Assembly (NCBI GenBank): GCA_030374805.1
Contig: JARGSG010000227.1
Location: forward strand, 496,001-560,000
DNA: 64,000 bases
Direction of reading: 5' to 3'
Origin: Gracilaria gracilis
Lineage: Eukaryota > Rhodophyta > Florideophyceae > Gracilariales > Gracilariaceae
Of the stretch, positions 23,233-35,813 are shown in pieces. Position numbers and translations under genes: made by a program. The number at the start of each line of letters is the position of its first letter. Positions within the stretch are counted from its first letter, which is position 1. The notes below the pieces were generated by a model that had not been told where the DNA came from, made no database searches, and saw only the letters and a list, made by a program, of their open reading frames with translations.

Positions 23233-23791
23233 CCATCGTTTGCAGTACGGTATCGTTTCGTCGGTGTTATCGGAATGCTAGTTTTGGTGTCAAAAATGAC
23301 CGAGTTAGAATGATCAAAAAACCGGTGAATTTATCCAAATTTGGATGTGCTTACTTTCCGAAAATTTTTCCACATTTTCACTTGTGTGGAAAGAATCATT
23401 CACGATTATTTCCATCATTGCTAGTTTAGATGGAAGACAAACTAGCATGTTACTTCCGTTCACGCTGGTTTTCGAACCCAATGTAAGTGTGTAAGTGGCA
23501 CATATTTAGAACTATACAGCGGCGAACAGATTTATATATACATAGATAGGTACTTATGGAATACGATTAGAACAACCCAAACCCTTTTAATAGGAACTCT
23601 CTATAGATATACAGCACATCTGTTCAACAACTCTCATATCAGATATCGGCCGTTTATTCTCTCACTTTTGAAACGCCTTCGCATCACGTGCCACCTCCCC
23701 CATCACTCCGTCCCACCCTCCGAGTGCCATATTACATTCCCCACCACTACGTAACCCCCTCTCCTCCAACACCCCCACACCGCTCCCCGCC
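23233..23791. other. Leader and possible left end of element A
   Basis: No gene. A G-box, CACGTG, lies at 23685-23690 about 100 bp upstream of the element A transposase ATG. A strongly C/T-rich leader follows it. The same arrangement occurs in element B. Confidence 0.4.
23685..23690 (+). promoter_or_regulatory. G-box (CACGTG) upstream of element A transposase
   Basis: CACGTG preceded by a CTCACTTTTGAA block; the corresponding region of element B has TCTCTTTTGAA then CACGTG. Shared position and flanks in two diverged copies suggest a conserved promoter element. Confidence 0.4.
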
Positions 23792-26700
23792 ATGCCTAAT
23801 TGCTGCTTTGAAGGCTGCTCCTTCTTCGCTCGCACCATCACCGCCATTCAAAGGCACCAAAGAAGATGCCCCAAACGTCTCACCGCCAACAAGCGTTTCC
23901 TCTCCCCCGGCGGCAACGTCCCTCACTTCCCCACACGCACAAAGCGTCACAAGTCCACCCCCCTACTCCCACCACCACCCCCACCTCCTCTTTCCAATCG
24001 CCCTTCCGATAACGTCCCCATCGCCGACGACGACTCCTACCACCAGCAGCAGCTCTCCCTCTCCATCCACACCCAAGACGCCTACCATATCGTAGGCACC
24101 CCGTCTGCTCCCTCTCCCCCTCCCCACCTCCTCCACCGCCCCCCTCCTTCCCTCTCCTCAACAACCCCCACCTCGAACGAATGGTCCTCTACATCTATTC
24201 CATCGCTTCCACCCTCGGGCCTCGCAAGGCAGACAAACTCATCTCTCTCCTCCACGACCCCTCCTTCTCCAAGTCAGCCTTCCATAACGCCGTCTCCTCC
24301 GCCTCCCAGTGTCTCAAACTTGAAACAAACCTCTTCCAACACCGAGTCACCAACATCGGTTTCACCCCTATCACCCTCTACGACCCACAGCACCTCTTCA
24401 CAGCCACCATCTTCCGAAAGGATGCTATCCAAGTCCTTAAAGGACAACTCGCATTCGCACACTCCGACAACACCTTCTTCCACCACATCTCATATACAAC
24501 CTCCTCCGGCTCTCCCGCTTTCGCCCACCCCATGGCTTCTTCCCTCGGAAAAGAAGCTGTCCCAGCCCTCAAGCACGCAATCATGCAGTCCTCCAATAAC
24601 TCCTGCATCTTGCACACCCCTGAGAACACCGATATCGACTCCTTGATCGGCTTCGTCCAAGTATACTCCGACAAGTCTTCCACCTCCCTCAAATCCTCTT
24701 CCGTCACCTTCTACCCCCTTCACATCACCCTCCTCAACTTCTCCGATTCGTTCCGTCGCAAATATATCGCCGACCACCTTACCCTTCACGGATACCTTCC
24801 AACCTCTTTCAATCTCGCCAACCCCTCTCAAGACCCCGATACCATCCCCAAAACCTCATCCAGCATCTCCCGCTCTACCAAAATGGAACTCATCCAGCGT
24901 GCCATCTCCAACCTCCTCGACCCTCTTCTCTCCTCCGGCCTCACCGGCTTCCTCTTCCGTGACGCCAATGGCTTGCTCCGCCATTGCAACTCAATCATCG
25001 CCAGCTACTGCGCAGACATTCCAGAAGCAAAGGACATTCTCGCCATTTCCTACGGCACCCGCCCCAAGCATCCATGCCACCGATGTACCGTCCCACGCTC
25101 CGACCTCCACCTACACATTCCATCCCCCCCTCTTCGATCCCAAACCCAGACTCTCGATGCCCGCAAATCACAGTCTACCCTCCTCCAAAATGCTGAAAAG
25201 GCCCTCCTCGCCAGAAAGCCCAGAATCGCCCGAAACACCAAGGAAAAGGCCGTTGAAGCACTCCACTCCCTTTCCCTCTCAAAGTCCTCCTCCCTATTCG
25301 AATCTCACCCTATCCTCAACATCACCCCTCTCCTCTCCCCTTACAAAATCTTCCCCTTCGAACCACTCCATAACTTCCACCTCGGCATCTCCAAGCTCAT
25401 CAAGCTCGCAGCCATCGAGAGACTCAAGTCAGAATCACTCTTCACTACCCCCCGTTCCTCCAAGTCCCGTCGTTCCTTCAACTCCGTCCGCTCCTCCATC
25501 CTGAAAAACGCGAACACCATCCTCGCCGCCATCGAAAAGCACTCCCCAGCCACAGGACTCTAAATCGACTTTTCCTTCTCCGACAACGGTCAAACTCTCA
25601 ACGGTTTCTTCACTGCCGACGGCTTGCGTGGTATGCTCGAAGCAAAAGACTACCGCTCACTCGACATGGCCTTCCCCTTCATCGGCGCCTTCTTCGACCG
25701 CTGCTGTGACGAAGTCGATGCAGCTCCCATCAGTTCCGTTTTCACCAAGTACTCCGATCTTCTCCTCTTCTCAATGAGATACAACACCTCCGCTGAATGG
25801 AGCGACTCCCGCCTCACCGACTTCCAATTCGAAATTGGTTCCTTCAAGCGCACAGCCGTACTCGCCCTTGGCCCCCACCACACTTCCAGCCTTGGCACCC
25901 TCAAGTTCCATCTCCTAGACCACATCATCGAAAACATTCGCCGCTTCGGAGGCCTCCACTTCAACGATGCCGGCATATTCGAACATTCCCACTCCCTCTT
26001 CAAGTCACACTACTCCAAAACCTCAAAGCGCAGATCCACCGCACATGAAGAAACCATTCGCGCCACCCATCACTCCAACGCCACAAAGGATTGGAACCCC
26101 CTTTCCACCAACCCCTCCATCACTTCCTCCACTCCTGCTCTCGCCTCTCCCATCCAATCCCGCCAACCCGGTTTGGTCCGTGATGGAAAACTCATCTCAT
26201 TCGCTGATCTCATCACCGCCCACAAATTCCCCCACTCTAATCCTCATTTCAATCCCAAATCTCTACAAGAACTCTTCCCCACCGACACTCTCTCCATCCT
26301 CCAACAGATTGGAGAACAAGCCCTCCCTTCATTCATCACCCTTTCTTTCGAAGTCCTAGAACTCTCAGAGAACTTCTCCACTCTCCGTTGCAGCCGAATC
26401 AACGTAGTTTTAACTCCGCTTACGTGGCCGGCGGTTATGTCCCATCACTCTACCACTACATTGAAGAGCGGAACGAGCTCGCGCTCCAGGATCCTCCAGT
26501 CCCTCTCATCCAACGAATATTTGGCGCCCCGTCCTTGGGTCCTTCTAAATCGCCAAAGTTCTCTCACGTCCTCGTTGAAGGCATCAGCTCTTCCAACTCC
26601 ACCCCTATCGTCTGGGTCTGCAAAATCATCTCTCTTCTTCGCTTCACCCTTCCTTCTTCCACTCCATCTTCCAGGGAGTTCGCCTTCGTACAGTTCATGG

Positions 26701-27032
26701 AGCTCGTCCCACCGAGCGACGAAGTCGATGTCACCCTCAACTGCGTATGCCTCCGATGGGAAAGAGACGACGAACATAACCACACCGCCTATCCAGTTCC
26801 CATCTACACCCACTCCACACCCGACAACGTTTCTCCATTGTTTGGACTCATCCCTTTCTCTTCTATCCTTAACTCCGTTCATGTTCTCCGCCAGAACTGC
26901 CCCGCACCTCCTTCAATTCCCGCCTCCATTGGCATTTCCATAGATTCTACCTCAACAGATTCTACCGAGACCCCACCTCCAGGCCCTACCTCCCACCCCC
27001 CGCATAGCACTCATTCCATACGATTTTCATAA
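23792..27032 (+). pseudogene. Plavaka/KDZ-like transposase of element A
   Basis: The gene starts MPNCCFEGCSFFARTITAIQ with a C-x-x-x-x-C-x-H-x-x-x-x-C finger also present in element B. A Pro/Ser/Thr-rich linker is followed by a frame change near 24110-24180 and the long frame from 24181. This has FVQVYSDKSST, SYCADIPEAKDILAI, a CHRCTVPRSDL zinc motif, and FEPLHNFHLGISKLIKLA. TAA at 25561-25563 interrupts it; the same frame resumes with GMLEAKDYRSLDMAFPF and LGTLKFHLLDHIIENIRRFG, then FEHSHSLFKSHYSKTSKR. A second frame change near 26390 leads to a beta-rich C-terminal domain (FSHVLVEGIS to NHTAYPVPIY). The CHRC and LHNFHLG motifs place it with Tnp2/Plavaka/KDZ-type transposases; the exact family is uncertain. 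Confidence 0.7.
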
Positions 27033-29964
27033 ACGAATCGCTACCACCCTCTTCTACAGGAAAGATTGGAGATAGGTATGGGATGAAGAAGATATACCAC
27101 GTCTTCATCATCCCACAGCTATCTCCACTCCTCCCACTCTTATTCAACCTACCCTCTTCCCTCTCCTCCTTCTGCTCCATCCGTACCCTCTCCCCTGTGC
27201 CCAACCAAACGACTGAAACTGGCTCCTCTGGTCGGCACGCTGCTATGTAGCAATCAAAAACCACTCCAAGTCTCCGCGTAAAATTCGCCATAAAGTATTC
27301 CTCCCTCACCGCTACATATACCTTCTCCCTCGATGGAATCCACAGCCCAACCGTCGCAGTTCTCTCCGAATTTCCGGACAAACACCTCGGATCCCCCTCT
27401 AAAAACCGATCGTTCTCAAACTCTTTGCCGCGCTCGTCCCCCACCAATTCCCATGCCACCTTCAATATACCCTCCACTGCCCTCGGCAGATAACTCTCAT
27501 ACAATTTAGAAAACAAGAGCTGCCTTTGTCCTCCACGTCCCACACCCTCGTTCATCGTTTTCACAACACACCCAATCCACGCATCAAGTCTGGCGAGGTG
27601 CATCACCGTTCCATCCACGTAATGCTTTTCCCCATTACATTTGGTCTCCACTGCGTATCCCATGTACTCCTCCAACACTGCCACCGCCATTCCGTTCTTG
27701 AAATACTTGCCTTCATCATCAAAGCTCCACTGTAGAGCATGCACAATTGACCCAGAGTACGCAAGATCTTCGAAACGGCTCATTCTCCACGCACACAACT
27801 TGTTCATCCCATCTTCTTCACTTCCCATAAGCTTCCCGCGAGCCTCGTTCATCTGCTTCTTCAACTCCTCACCAAGTTCCGTCCCCTCGCTAGGCTTCGC
27901 CCGCTTCGCAATCAAATCATATCCCAGTAAAGAGAATAATCTGTCCCGAGCAGCCCGCTTTCGCACCCCAATCACATCGCTTATCGTCTGCTTCATCCGC
28001 TGCTTCAGAAACTTGTCCGCGCTTACATTCTCCACGCACTCTTCTTTCCTCCCCGCTTCCCTTATCGTCTCCCACGTCTCTCCCATTATTTCTGTCTCGA
28101 CCACATACTTCAACAACACATCACTTCCACCCTCTGGCGATGGTATGTACGCCCTCATCTCCTATGCAACCTGAATTGGGCACCTAGGCACCATCTCCTC
28201 CTCCCCAACTACAAACATGCTCCCCTCTCTACTTTCTCCCACCGTCTCACTCCTGTTCTTCCAGCTTCTACCAACGTTTTCCGTGTTGAAACAAAGTTCA
28301 GACGCCTCCAACTTTGCATAATGAAGAATCGTATCATACACAGCCCTTGCGAATCCATAAAAACATTCTTCCACTCCAATATCATACTTTCGACGCCCTC
28401 TCTCCTTCTTTCCTCCACCACCTCGCTTTCTCCCCTTCACTGCCTCCCGAAGACTTTCGATCAACACATTTTGCCGTTTATTTTCCTCCCTCAGCCGTCC
28501 CAGCTCTTCCTGCGTCAGCTTCAAACTCACCATCAATGTATAGTGATCTTCCTTCATAATTCCCAACTGTCCCTTCAGTGAATTCACCCTCTGAAAGAGT
28601 GCAGACCGTGGCAATACGCTTAAGTTCTCCTCATTCCCTTGCCGTTTCCTTGTAGATCCCCATTCATCTGCTCGAAATCTACCTCCACTTTCTCCACGAC
28701 CGCCGTCACTTTCGTCTCCCACATCCTTCGGAAGTAAAACGGTGTTGCGCCTAACACGCATCCCTTGGGGTGTTAGTGGCACCGTCTCCACGACATTCAC
28801 TTCCCGCCGCCGTTCTGTTTGTACGTCGTCCTCCCCTTCGAAATCCTTCTCAACCACTGCTGCTGTCCCTCCGACAATTTCTTTGGTTGATCCACCACTT
28901 CTACGTCGTACCACTCTCCCGTCCGCATATTCTCGTCGCTTATCTCCCCCCTTTTCCACAACGTCAACACCCACCAATCCATGAACCACACTCCCTATTC
29001 TTCTCTGACCACCCTCCCCTGTTTCACGTTCTGCCATTCGCCACACGCGCCCCACTTCTTCTTTCTCCCGGTTCGCATTCTCTTGCGCGAAACCAATGTT
29101 TTCCTTCTCTGGCACTCTATTTGGCGTCACAACAACCAAACTCTCCACTTCTCGCGTTCTCCCCGGGTGACCACACCTCACTGTCTCCCTTTCTCCTTCC
29201 ACCTCTTCGGGTACCCCAGCCTTAGGCACTTTATCACCGTTAGTTCCCTTTCTTCCTCGAATACCCCCACTACCTAATATGGTACTACTCCTTGCTATCG
29301 TTCTTCCCTCGACACTCGTACGGAGCTCTTTACCCTTCACTATCATATCCCCGCTATCGCTCTCCTCTAAAACTTGCGCAGTCTCTGCGCCTCTTCTACG
29401 ACCATCTCTCTCCCGACCACCGCGCAGGATCTTCTTCGGCATACCTCGCTGCGCTCCTATGCTTTTCTTGGAACTAACTTCTTGATCTCGTGCGTTTGTA
29501 ATAGGTTTCGTCACCACAATGCTTACCGTTCGCTCCGTTCGCTCCGTTCGCTTCGTTCACTCTGATGGTCCGACCCCGACGCTCCTCGCCGCACCAACGC
29601 TCCTCGCCGCACCGTCGCTCCTCGCCGCACCGTCGCTCCTCGCCGCACCGTCGCTCCTCGCCGCACCGTCGCTCCTCGCCACACCGTCGCTTTTCACCGC
29701 ACCGACGCTCCTCGCCGCACCGACGCTCCTCGCCGCACCGACGCTCCTCGCCGCACTGTCGCTCCTCGCCGCACCGTCGCTCCTCGTCGCACCGTCGCTC
29801 CTCGCCGCACCCTTTCTCCCCTTCCCACGTAAACCACTCCGAGGCGCACGCGTACTACGAGCGGTGCGAACTTCGCCACTTACCGTTTCGCCACGCCTTC
29901 GGCTCTTTGACGCGGGACCGCTAACCTCCTCCGCATTCACACCCCTCGTCTTACGTTTCGCCAT
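26986..29964 (-). pseudogene. Accessory protein of element A (basic, repeat-bearing, coiled coil, conserved C-terminal domain)
   Basis: One frame of about 990 codons from ATG 29964 (MAKRKTRGVNAEEVSG) to 26986, broken only by TGA at 29557-29559 and TAG at 28162-28164. The order is a basic N-terminus; thirteen Ala-Ala-Arg-Ser-(Asp/Val)-Gly hexapeptides; a long charged linker; a coiled coil (LTQEELGRLREENKRQNVLI); then a conserved domain with ASELCFNTENVGRSWKNR, KQRMKQTISDVIGVRKRAAR, DRLFSLLGYDLI, and a YVDGTVMHLARLDAWIG block. The last domain aligns clearly with the element B accessory gene, so it is a genuine conserved protein. I recognise no known family. It probably helps transposition or chromatin targeting, by analogy only. 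Confidence 0.6.
29578..29811 (-). repeat. 18-bp minisatellite inside the accessory gene, 13 units
   Basis: Thirteen head-to-tail 18-bp units with few differences. Because the unit length is a multiple of three, the accessory frame reads an Ala-Ala-Arg-Ser-Asp/Val-Gly hexapeptide array. A 9-bp repeat (CGTTCGCTC-like, four units) lies just left at about 29526-29562. Confidence 0.9.
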
Positions 29965-30039
29965 ATACAATCCGAACGGTTTCTCGCGGTTGACGCTGGG
30001 CTCATGACGTCTTAGCCGCTGACCGTGATCGAAGGTCAC

Positions 30040-30411
30040 TGGAATCGGAACTGCTCTGCTCTCGACTTGTTTGGCACTCGCCGTGATCGAACGTCACCGA
30101 TCGAATGCACATCCCCAATCGAGGGGAGTGTGGTGGAAATCAGCGAGTGCGGTTTTTTATTTCCCGATTCCGAAACGATAAAATTACACCGAAATCTCCC
30201 TTTCTAAATAGTTCTCATAATGTTAAAAAACGTACAAGGTTTCGCATCATATTCGATGCCCTTCACTACCTTTTATGTATCTACGTACTTCCATCTTGCA
30301 CTTGAGCTAAAGTGTTTTGTTTCTAATTCGTGCTCAACGGCGAAGTTGGAATGCAATAAGTGTCACTTCATTATCGAGGTTTAGGGTGTTGTTTTACATG
30401 TAGCTAATTTA
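30040..30411. other. Spacer between element A and the methyltransferase-SET gene
   Basis: No gene. Near its left end GTGATCGAAGGTCACTGG and GTGATCGAACGTCACCGA are close direct repeats about 55 bp apart that could belong to an element terminus. Confidence 0.3.
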
Positions 30412-33400
30412 CTACACGTTGTAATCGATTACTATAATATGAATTGCCGATGTACCCCAGCTATACTTTACTCCATAATCCACGAACAACTCCTCTACCA
30501 CTTCCAGTTTCCGAAGTGCTCGCACCGCAAGCATTTGGTATTTTCGTAGTTGATGCGGGGTGCGTCCTGTATTTGGAGTTCGAATGACCCGCACATTTGC
30601 AGTCCTTCGTTACGTCACACCATGCGCAACTGCATCAATGTCCTTATCGCCTTCCATGTATTTGGGATCGTTAATCGTTCCACCCAATGAAAAAGGAGCG
30701 GGGACAATCCATACAGGTATTAAACTTACTCCTTGTCTTCTTTCTGGGAGGTTATGCAATATATCGCCGCGGACGTTAAACTCCATCGCATACTCCCGAA
30801 AGCGTTCGGAAGTAGCTCGCAATAAACCTTCACCATATTTCTTGTGTACCTCTTTTCTCTTCGTTAGGTCATGGTACACCAGTGTTCCATAGAAGTAACA
30901 TATCTCTTCATTTTCCATGAATCGGCGTGTAGTGAACACCCCCACTCCTGCGCCAGGGTGGCGAATCGTCGACTTCCCGATACGACAACCGCACATCGTC
31001 GCTTCCAGTGCCAACATTGCATTCCAATCCAGAAGCCCCATCTTTCCTTGCAAAGTTTTCGGCCATTCGTGAAGGGCCTTGCGCCTATCAGTCGTGACCA
31101 AGCTCTCAACCCGCCACATTGACGCAAGAAAGTCCACAATATACGTAAGAAACTTTTGATACTGGGGGTAGCCGGATGGAGCCTTCCATGATCTCGATGG
31201 GCGGACATTCCACTTCGGAAATAAGTTCAACACCCTAATCATAGCATTCCGAACTTCCTGCGTTACCTGGATATCCGTCTCATTTTCCGGCACGCACAAT
31301 GAGAATTGAATAATTGCGGCGTGCCTAGCATGAGCAAATCAGTCAGGGTCCGGCTCACACCCGATGAACCTACGATGCTGTTGTAACTCCATGCATGCCA
31401 TTGCTGTCGAAAACGTCCCCGCAAACAAGTCGACCACAATATCCCCAGCCTGGGAAAGCCGACTGATTAGCTCCTTCAACAATGCCCTAGGTTTCTGTTC
31501 GGACCCCACCTTTTGTAAAACGTAGCCCCCACCTTCCTTCTTTCTCTTCCAATGAAGAGTCTCTCCATTAGACATGGGGGGTAGCTGGTCAATGAAACTG
31601 TGGTACCCCGGGTACCTTGACTGCACGAAATTGAAGTTCTCATAGTTCACCATCACATGCTGCTGCGCATAGCTGAGACCATTTCGAACTCCATGTACAG
31701 CATACTCCATTGCAGGGAAAAGGGAGCACGACCTGCGTCCAGGGTTACGCATCGGGTTGCCTTGCGATCGTACAAAGTGCATTGGGACCTGGTCCAAAAC
31801 AAATTAACGCCTTGGTACTCCGTTTTCGTCTTTTGCCCCAATGGCAGAAAGTACATCTCTCCATTGCTGGACCTGCTCGAAAGCACTAAAGATCACGAAA
31901 TGGCCCCCAGGATGTAGCAGTTTTGATAGAAGCGTTACAGCCTTCTTCATCTCCTGAGGGCTCAGTACATCGTAGCAGCCGTTGTTTAGGTTCTTGTTCC
32001 CTCGGATGTTGTACGGAGGGTCCATGAGAACCATTCGAAGTTTCCTAACGGAGATACACCCTCTCTGCGCAACGTCTCGTCCATCTCTACCATATCCTCA
32101 AACCACCAATTGTACAAGCGAAAGTACTTCTTCATCTCCTCCTCACAACTTTGGAAAGCCATTTTGTCATCCAACGACGCAATGAATGGTGGAGGTATTA
32201 CGCTTACCCCGGACGCTTTGTCACCAGTACTTCCTTTCCCAATGTCGGCCACTATGTTCGTATCACCATCTCCTTCTTCGCCTCTCCCCTCCTTCGGCTC
32301 CGTTGGTTTCCCAGTTTCCTCCACCTCCTCCACATCATCTTCAATTTGTTTGGCAAGTTCTGGTTTGGATATCGGCGTTACCCCCATACCAGGGACGTTC
32401 ACTGATTCTTTCAGTTTCAACGGGCTTATGGCCTCCATGACGGAGGACCCAAGCGAATTCGAGAAGCTATCGAATCTATGAGCAAACGCCCGTGATGGGG
32501 GGCTCTGGTAAACGTCTTCAGAACTATCCATCGTCCTGGTTCGGAAATTGAGAAGAACTGCTCATTCACAATAACCTTGTTGAGGTCCGAAATGAACTCC
32601 TTCGCAAGCATTCGGAGGGCAGCATCGATGTCTTGTGGTAAATTCTATGCCCACGCGATGACCTCTGTTTCAATAACAGTTTCACCTTTGCTCGGTAGCA
32701 AGCGATGGTCGTTATTCCGGTGGAAGAACCCCTCTGCCCTCGTCTCAATCGCTTGAAACTGCATTTCGTCGTACATGACTCCGATGAATGGAAGAACCAT
32801 GACCTCCACGGTAGGGAATCTCAGGAATTGAGAGAAACAATCCCATGCCTTCGTTATGAGCTGCACACCAAAGCCAACACGCGGAGTTTGGAGTTCGTTG
32901 GATATTTGGACATTCACAAAAGGTGTGGGATATCCCTTGTCTCCTCTTTTCCTCTTCTGGCCTACAACTCTTTTTCCATGGAAACTTTCTGAATGAGCGA
33001 GAGAAAGAGAATTCTTTGGAAATGCGTGGCAACGGTTGTGGCGAAGGGGGGGACCACCCGTCCCACTCGCTTAGGAGGTATAGTCATTGACTTAAAAAAC
33101 TCGGTCAAAGTCACATTCTTCGGTATTCCTTTAAAGTTCACATCGGTATAAGCATTCCAGAAGTCCATTACACGCAAGTCCCGATCACCGTCCAAAATGT
33201 CCAATAACCTCGTTGAGAGGTATAGCTGACGATAAGACCCCTTCAGAGATACGACCCGTAGTTCACTGTCAGTAAACGTCGGATGTCCTGGACCCACAAA
33301 AATATAGAAGTAATTCTTGGCCAGCGGTAGAACGTTGCGATTCTTGATAACGTAATCAACGAACTCGCTGTGTCCCACCTTCCTTGACCGGTCTTCATCT

Positions 33401-33735
33401 CGCATTGTCGACACGTAATGATCGCGGATTGCGAAGCATACTGTGACAAGCTCATCTCCGGAGCCATACAGGTTTCCAACCTTCATATCGGAGCTTGACG
33501 GTGCCGGTGACGTAGACCTCGATGAACTATGTGGAGCAATTTTATGCATGCACGGGAAGAGGGTGCATTGGCGGGTTATGATTCGAATTTCCGGAGCGGA
33601 CGGGAGATGGGAGCGGACGGGAGATGGGAGCGGAGGGGAGGAAACAGCGCACGGGAGACTGCAGCGAGCGGAGGATAACTGCCGACGAGATATGAAAGTG
33701 CGCGGAACACGGGAGCGGGCGGGTGAGGATAGCAA
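30412..33735 (-). pseudogene. DNA N6-adenine/N4-cytosine methyltransferase fused to a SET domain
   Basis: From the 5' end: an N-terminal region (33735 or ATG 33486, MKVGNLYGSGDELVTV, to 32962) of unknown fold; a second unknown block in another frame (about 32917-32540, TAG at 32645); an acidic linker (32531-32060); then the methyltransferase. It has MVLMDPPYN (32034 on) with the DPPY catalytic motif, and KPRALLKELISRLSQAGD followed by VVDLFAGTFSTAMACMEL and RRFIGCEPDPD. Motif IV precedes motif I, which is the beta class. The same frame continues past TGA 31339 into a SET domain: GAGVGVFTTRRFMENEEICY (from 30954) and EELFVDYGVKY (30495-30463). Stops at 31804, 31339 and 30610 are single codons within one frame, so one polypeptide carried both domains. 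The motif I Gly (FAGTG) is Phe here. The copy is broken, with frame changes near 32930, 32535 and 32060. Confidence 0.65.
33594..33650. repeat. Short G-rich direct repeat
   Basis: GAGCGGACGGGAGATGG occurs twice in tandem followed by a partial third unit, inside the Pro/Ser-rich leader of the methyltransferase-SET frame. Confidence 0.7.
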
Positions 33736-33897
33736 CGATAGAGCACGAACCAGGTTCTTTCAACACGACAGGGAGATGTGCAAGATGCCTGAGATGTACG
33801 TGAACCCGTAAAGAGGTGTCAGGGAAAGCGGCGACACTCGAAAGATACGGAACTTGGTGATTGCAAACCTATACGCGAAGTTATAGGGAACGGTCGT

Positions 33898-35508
33898 TAG
33901 GACAGCGGACCGGGGTGGCGCGGCGCTTCATCAGTGCACTGATGAAGTGCCAAGACCCCCCGGTCCGCTGTCCTACCACAAAAATATTTTATTTCCCATA
34001 TTTTTCAACGACAGCCTGAGACAGCGGACCGGGGTGTCGTGGCGCCTCATCGGGGCACCGATGAAGCGCCACGACACCCCGGTCCGCTGTCTGAACGCGC
34101 CGTGAGTGATGAAGCTGGGGCCGTGCCGCACGTGGCACCGCCAACGAACCATAAGCGGTGAAATTTGCCCGCTGTCAACGCGCCGTGTGTGATGAAACTA
34201 GGGTGCTGGCATACGTGGCACTGCCGTCCAGCCACCCGTTTCAAAAAAAATCAAAAATATTTTTTTGGGACAGCGGACCCGGGTGTCGTGGCGCTTCATC
34301 GGTGCACCGATGAAGCGCCACGACACCCCGGTCCGCTGTCCCAACGCGCCGTGAGTGCCGCTCGGCTGTCGAAGGGTGAAACGAACATGGATCCCGACTC
34401 AAACGATTTCCTGCTCTCACTCTATGCAATACCTCTTACTATGGCTACCCTATTCTTAACGGATGTCCTAATCCTAGCTTCAAAGCGCAAGCACCATAGA
34501 AATAGGGTATCCACTATACAAAATAAAGATAGAAGATGTACTAACTTCATCTCATCTAACGGATGTCCTATTTCTAGCAAAAGAGCGAGAGGGTGTGTGA
34601 AAACCTCCGCAAGCAGCATAGGAATAGGACATCCTCTTTATAATATTATGATAGAAGATGTATTAACTTAATCTCATATAACGGATGTCCTATTCCTAGC
34701 AACAAAGCGAGAGGGTGTGTGAAAACCTCCGCAAGCACCATAGGAATTGAACATCCGTACTGCAAAATTAAGATAGAACATGTACTAACTTAATCTCATA
34801 TAACGGATGTCCTATTCCTAGCAACAAAGCGAGAGGGTGTGTCAAAACCTCCGCAAGCAGCATAGGAATAGGACATCCTCTTTATAATATTATGATAGAA
34901 GATGAACTAACTTAATCTCATATAACGGATGTCCTATTCCTAGCAACAAAGCGAGAGGTTGTGCCCCCTTCTATGGAGATACATCGTTCTAATCCCGCAA
35001 CCGAGATATACTTTCGGTTGTGGAAGAAGATGAATATATCCCGGCAGAAAGTGTGACCGAGGAAGGTAGGGCGTGGAAGGTGTCGCGAGGGGGAGTGGGG
35101 ACGGCTTTTATACAGCAGCACACGTGTGGTTGGGGTGGCTCGGATGAAATGTTGAAAAAATGAAATAACATCTTTGTCCAGCCGCTCTTTTCAAAAAAAC
35201 TCAAAATAATTTTTTGGGACAGCGGACCGGGGTGTCGTGGCGCTTCACCAGTGCACCGATGAAGCGCCATGACACCCCGGTTCGCTGTCCTAACGCGCCG
35301 TGAGTGATGAAGCCGGGGCAGTGGCACACGTGGCACCGCCAACGAGCCGTAAGCGGTGAAATTCGCCGGCTGTCAACGTGCTGTGTGTGATGAAACTGGG
35401 GTGCTGGCATACGTGGCACCGCCAACGTGTCGGGGACAGGGGACCGGGGTGTCGTGGCGCTTCATCGGTGCACCGATGAAGCCCCAGGACACCCCGGTCC
35501 GCTGTACC
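33898..35508. repeat. Hairpin cluster 1: five ~75-bp palindromes
   Basis: Five near-perfect inverted repeats at 33898-33975, 34020-34092, 34267-34342, 35216-35290 and 35432-35508. Each starts GACAGCGGACC, has GGCGCTTCATC before the centre TGCAC or a variant, and mirrors back to GGTCCGCTGTC, so almost the whole unit folds on itself. A poly-A then TTTTTTGGGA stretch precedes copies 3 and 4. A flanking block of about 135 bp after copy 2 (34093-34228) recurs after copy 4 (35291-35430). The cluster lies between the divergent methyltransferase-SET and ParB-like genes. Confidence 0.85.
34460..34970. repeat. Tandem array, ~122-bp unit, about 4.5 copies
   Basis: Units begin at 34460, 34560, 34682, 34804 and 34926 with CGGATGTCCTATTCCTAGC or a close variant; the first is shorter (100 bp). 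Within most units GGATGTCCTATTCCTA is mirrored about 55 bp later by TAGGAATAGGACATCC, so each unit can form its own stem-loop. Confidence 0.9.
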
Positions 35509-35813
35509 AAAGTGAAATTAGTGCGCCATAAATTTTATTTATTTCTTTATTGCTCAAACATTGTTGTACAAGTGTACTATAGGTATTAGTAGCGTTAGTA
35601 GCTTCATATAGATATGTACACGTCCCGCGAGTACGTTATAAAATTTTTAAATAGGCACAGTGTATAGTTTAAACTAATACTGAGCGGACGCGCATCCGTG
35701 ATGAAGTAGACGGAAAGGAACGAGAGTGAAAGTTACACTAGCTACCCGATCTCGCGAGCGTTCTCGATGGTCGTAAACAACCTTTTCCATTCTATCAGCC
35801 GCGTGTAACCGCG

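Larger units (their letters stand above)
23685..30039. mobile_element. Element A: two-gene DNA transposon (transposase + convergent accessory gene)
   Basis: A Plavaka/KDZ-like transposase (plus) and an accessory gene (minus) converge and overlap by about 45 bp. The same gene pair recurs, inverted and diverged, as element B. The whole segment is C/T-rich on the plus strand regardless of gene direction. Ends are approximate; I could not define terminal inverted repeats by eye. Confidence 0.6.

Noticed and set aside
26445..26882. Minus-strand frame under the element A transposase
   Set aside because: Shadow of the C-terminal transposase domain, which is conserved in element B.
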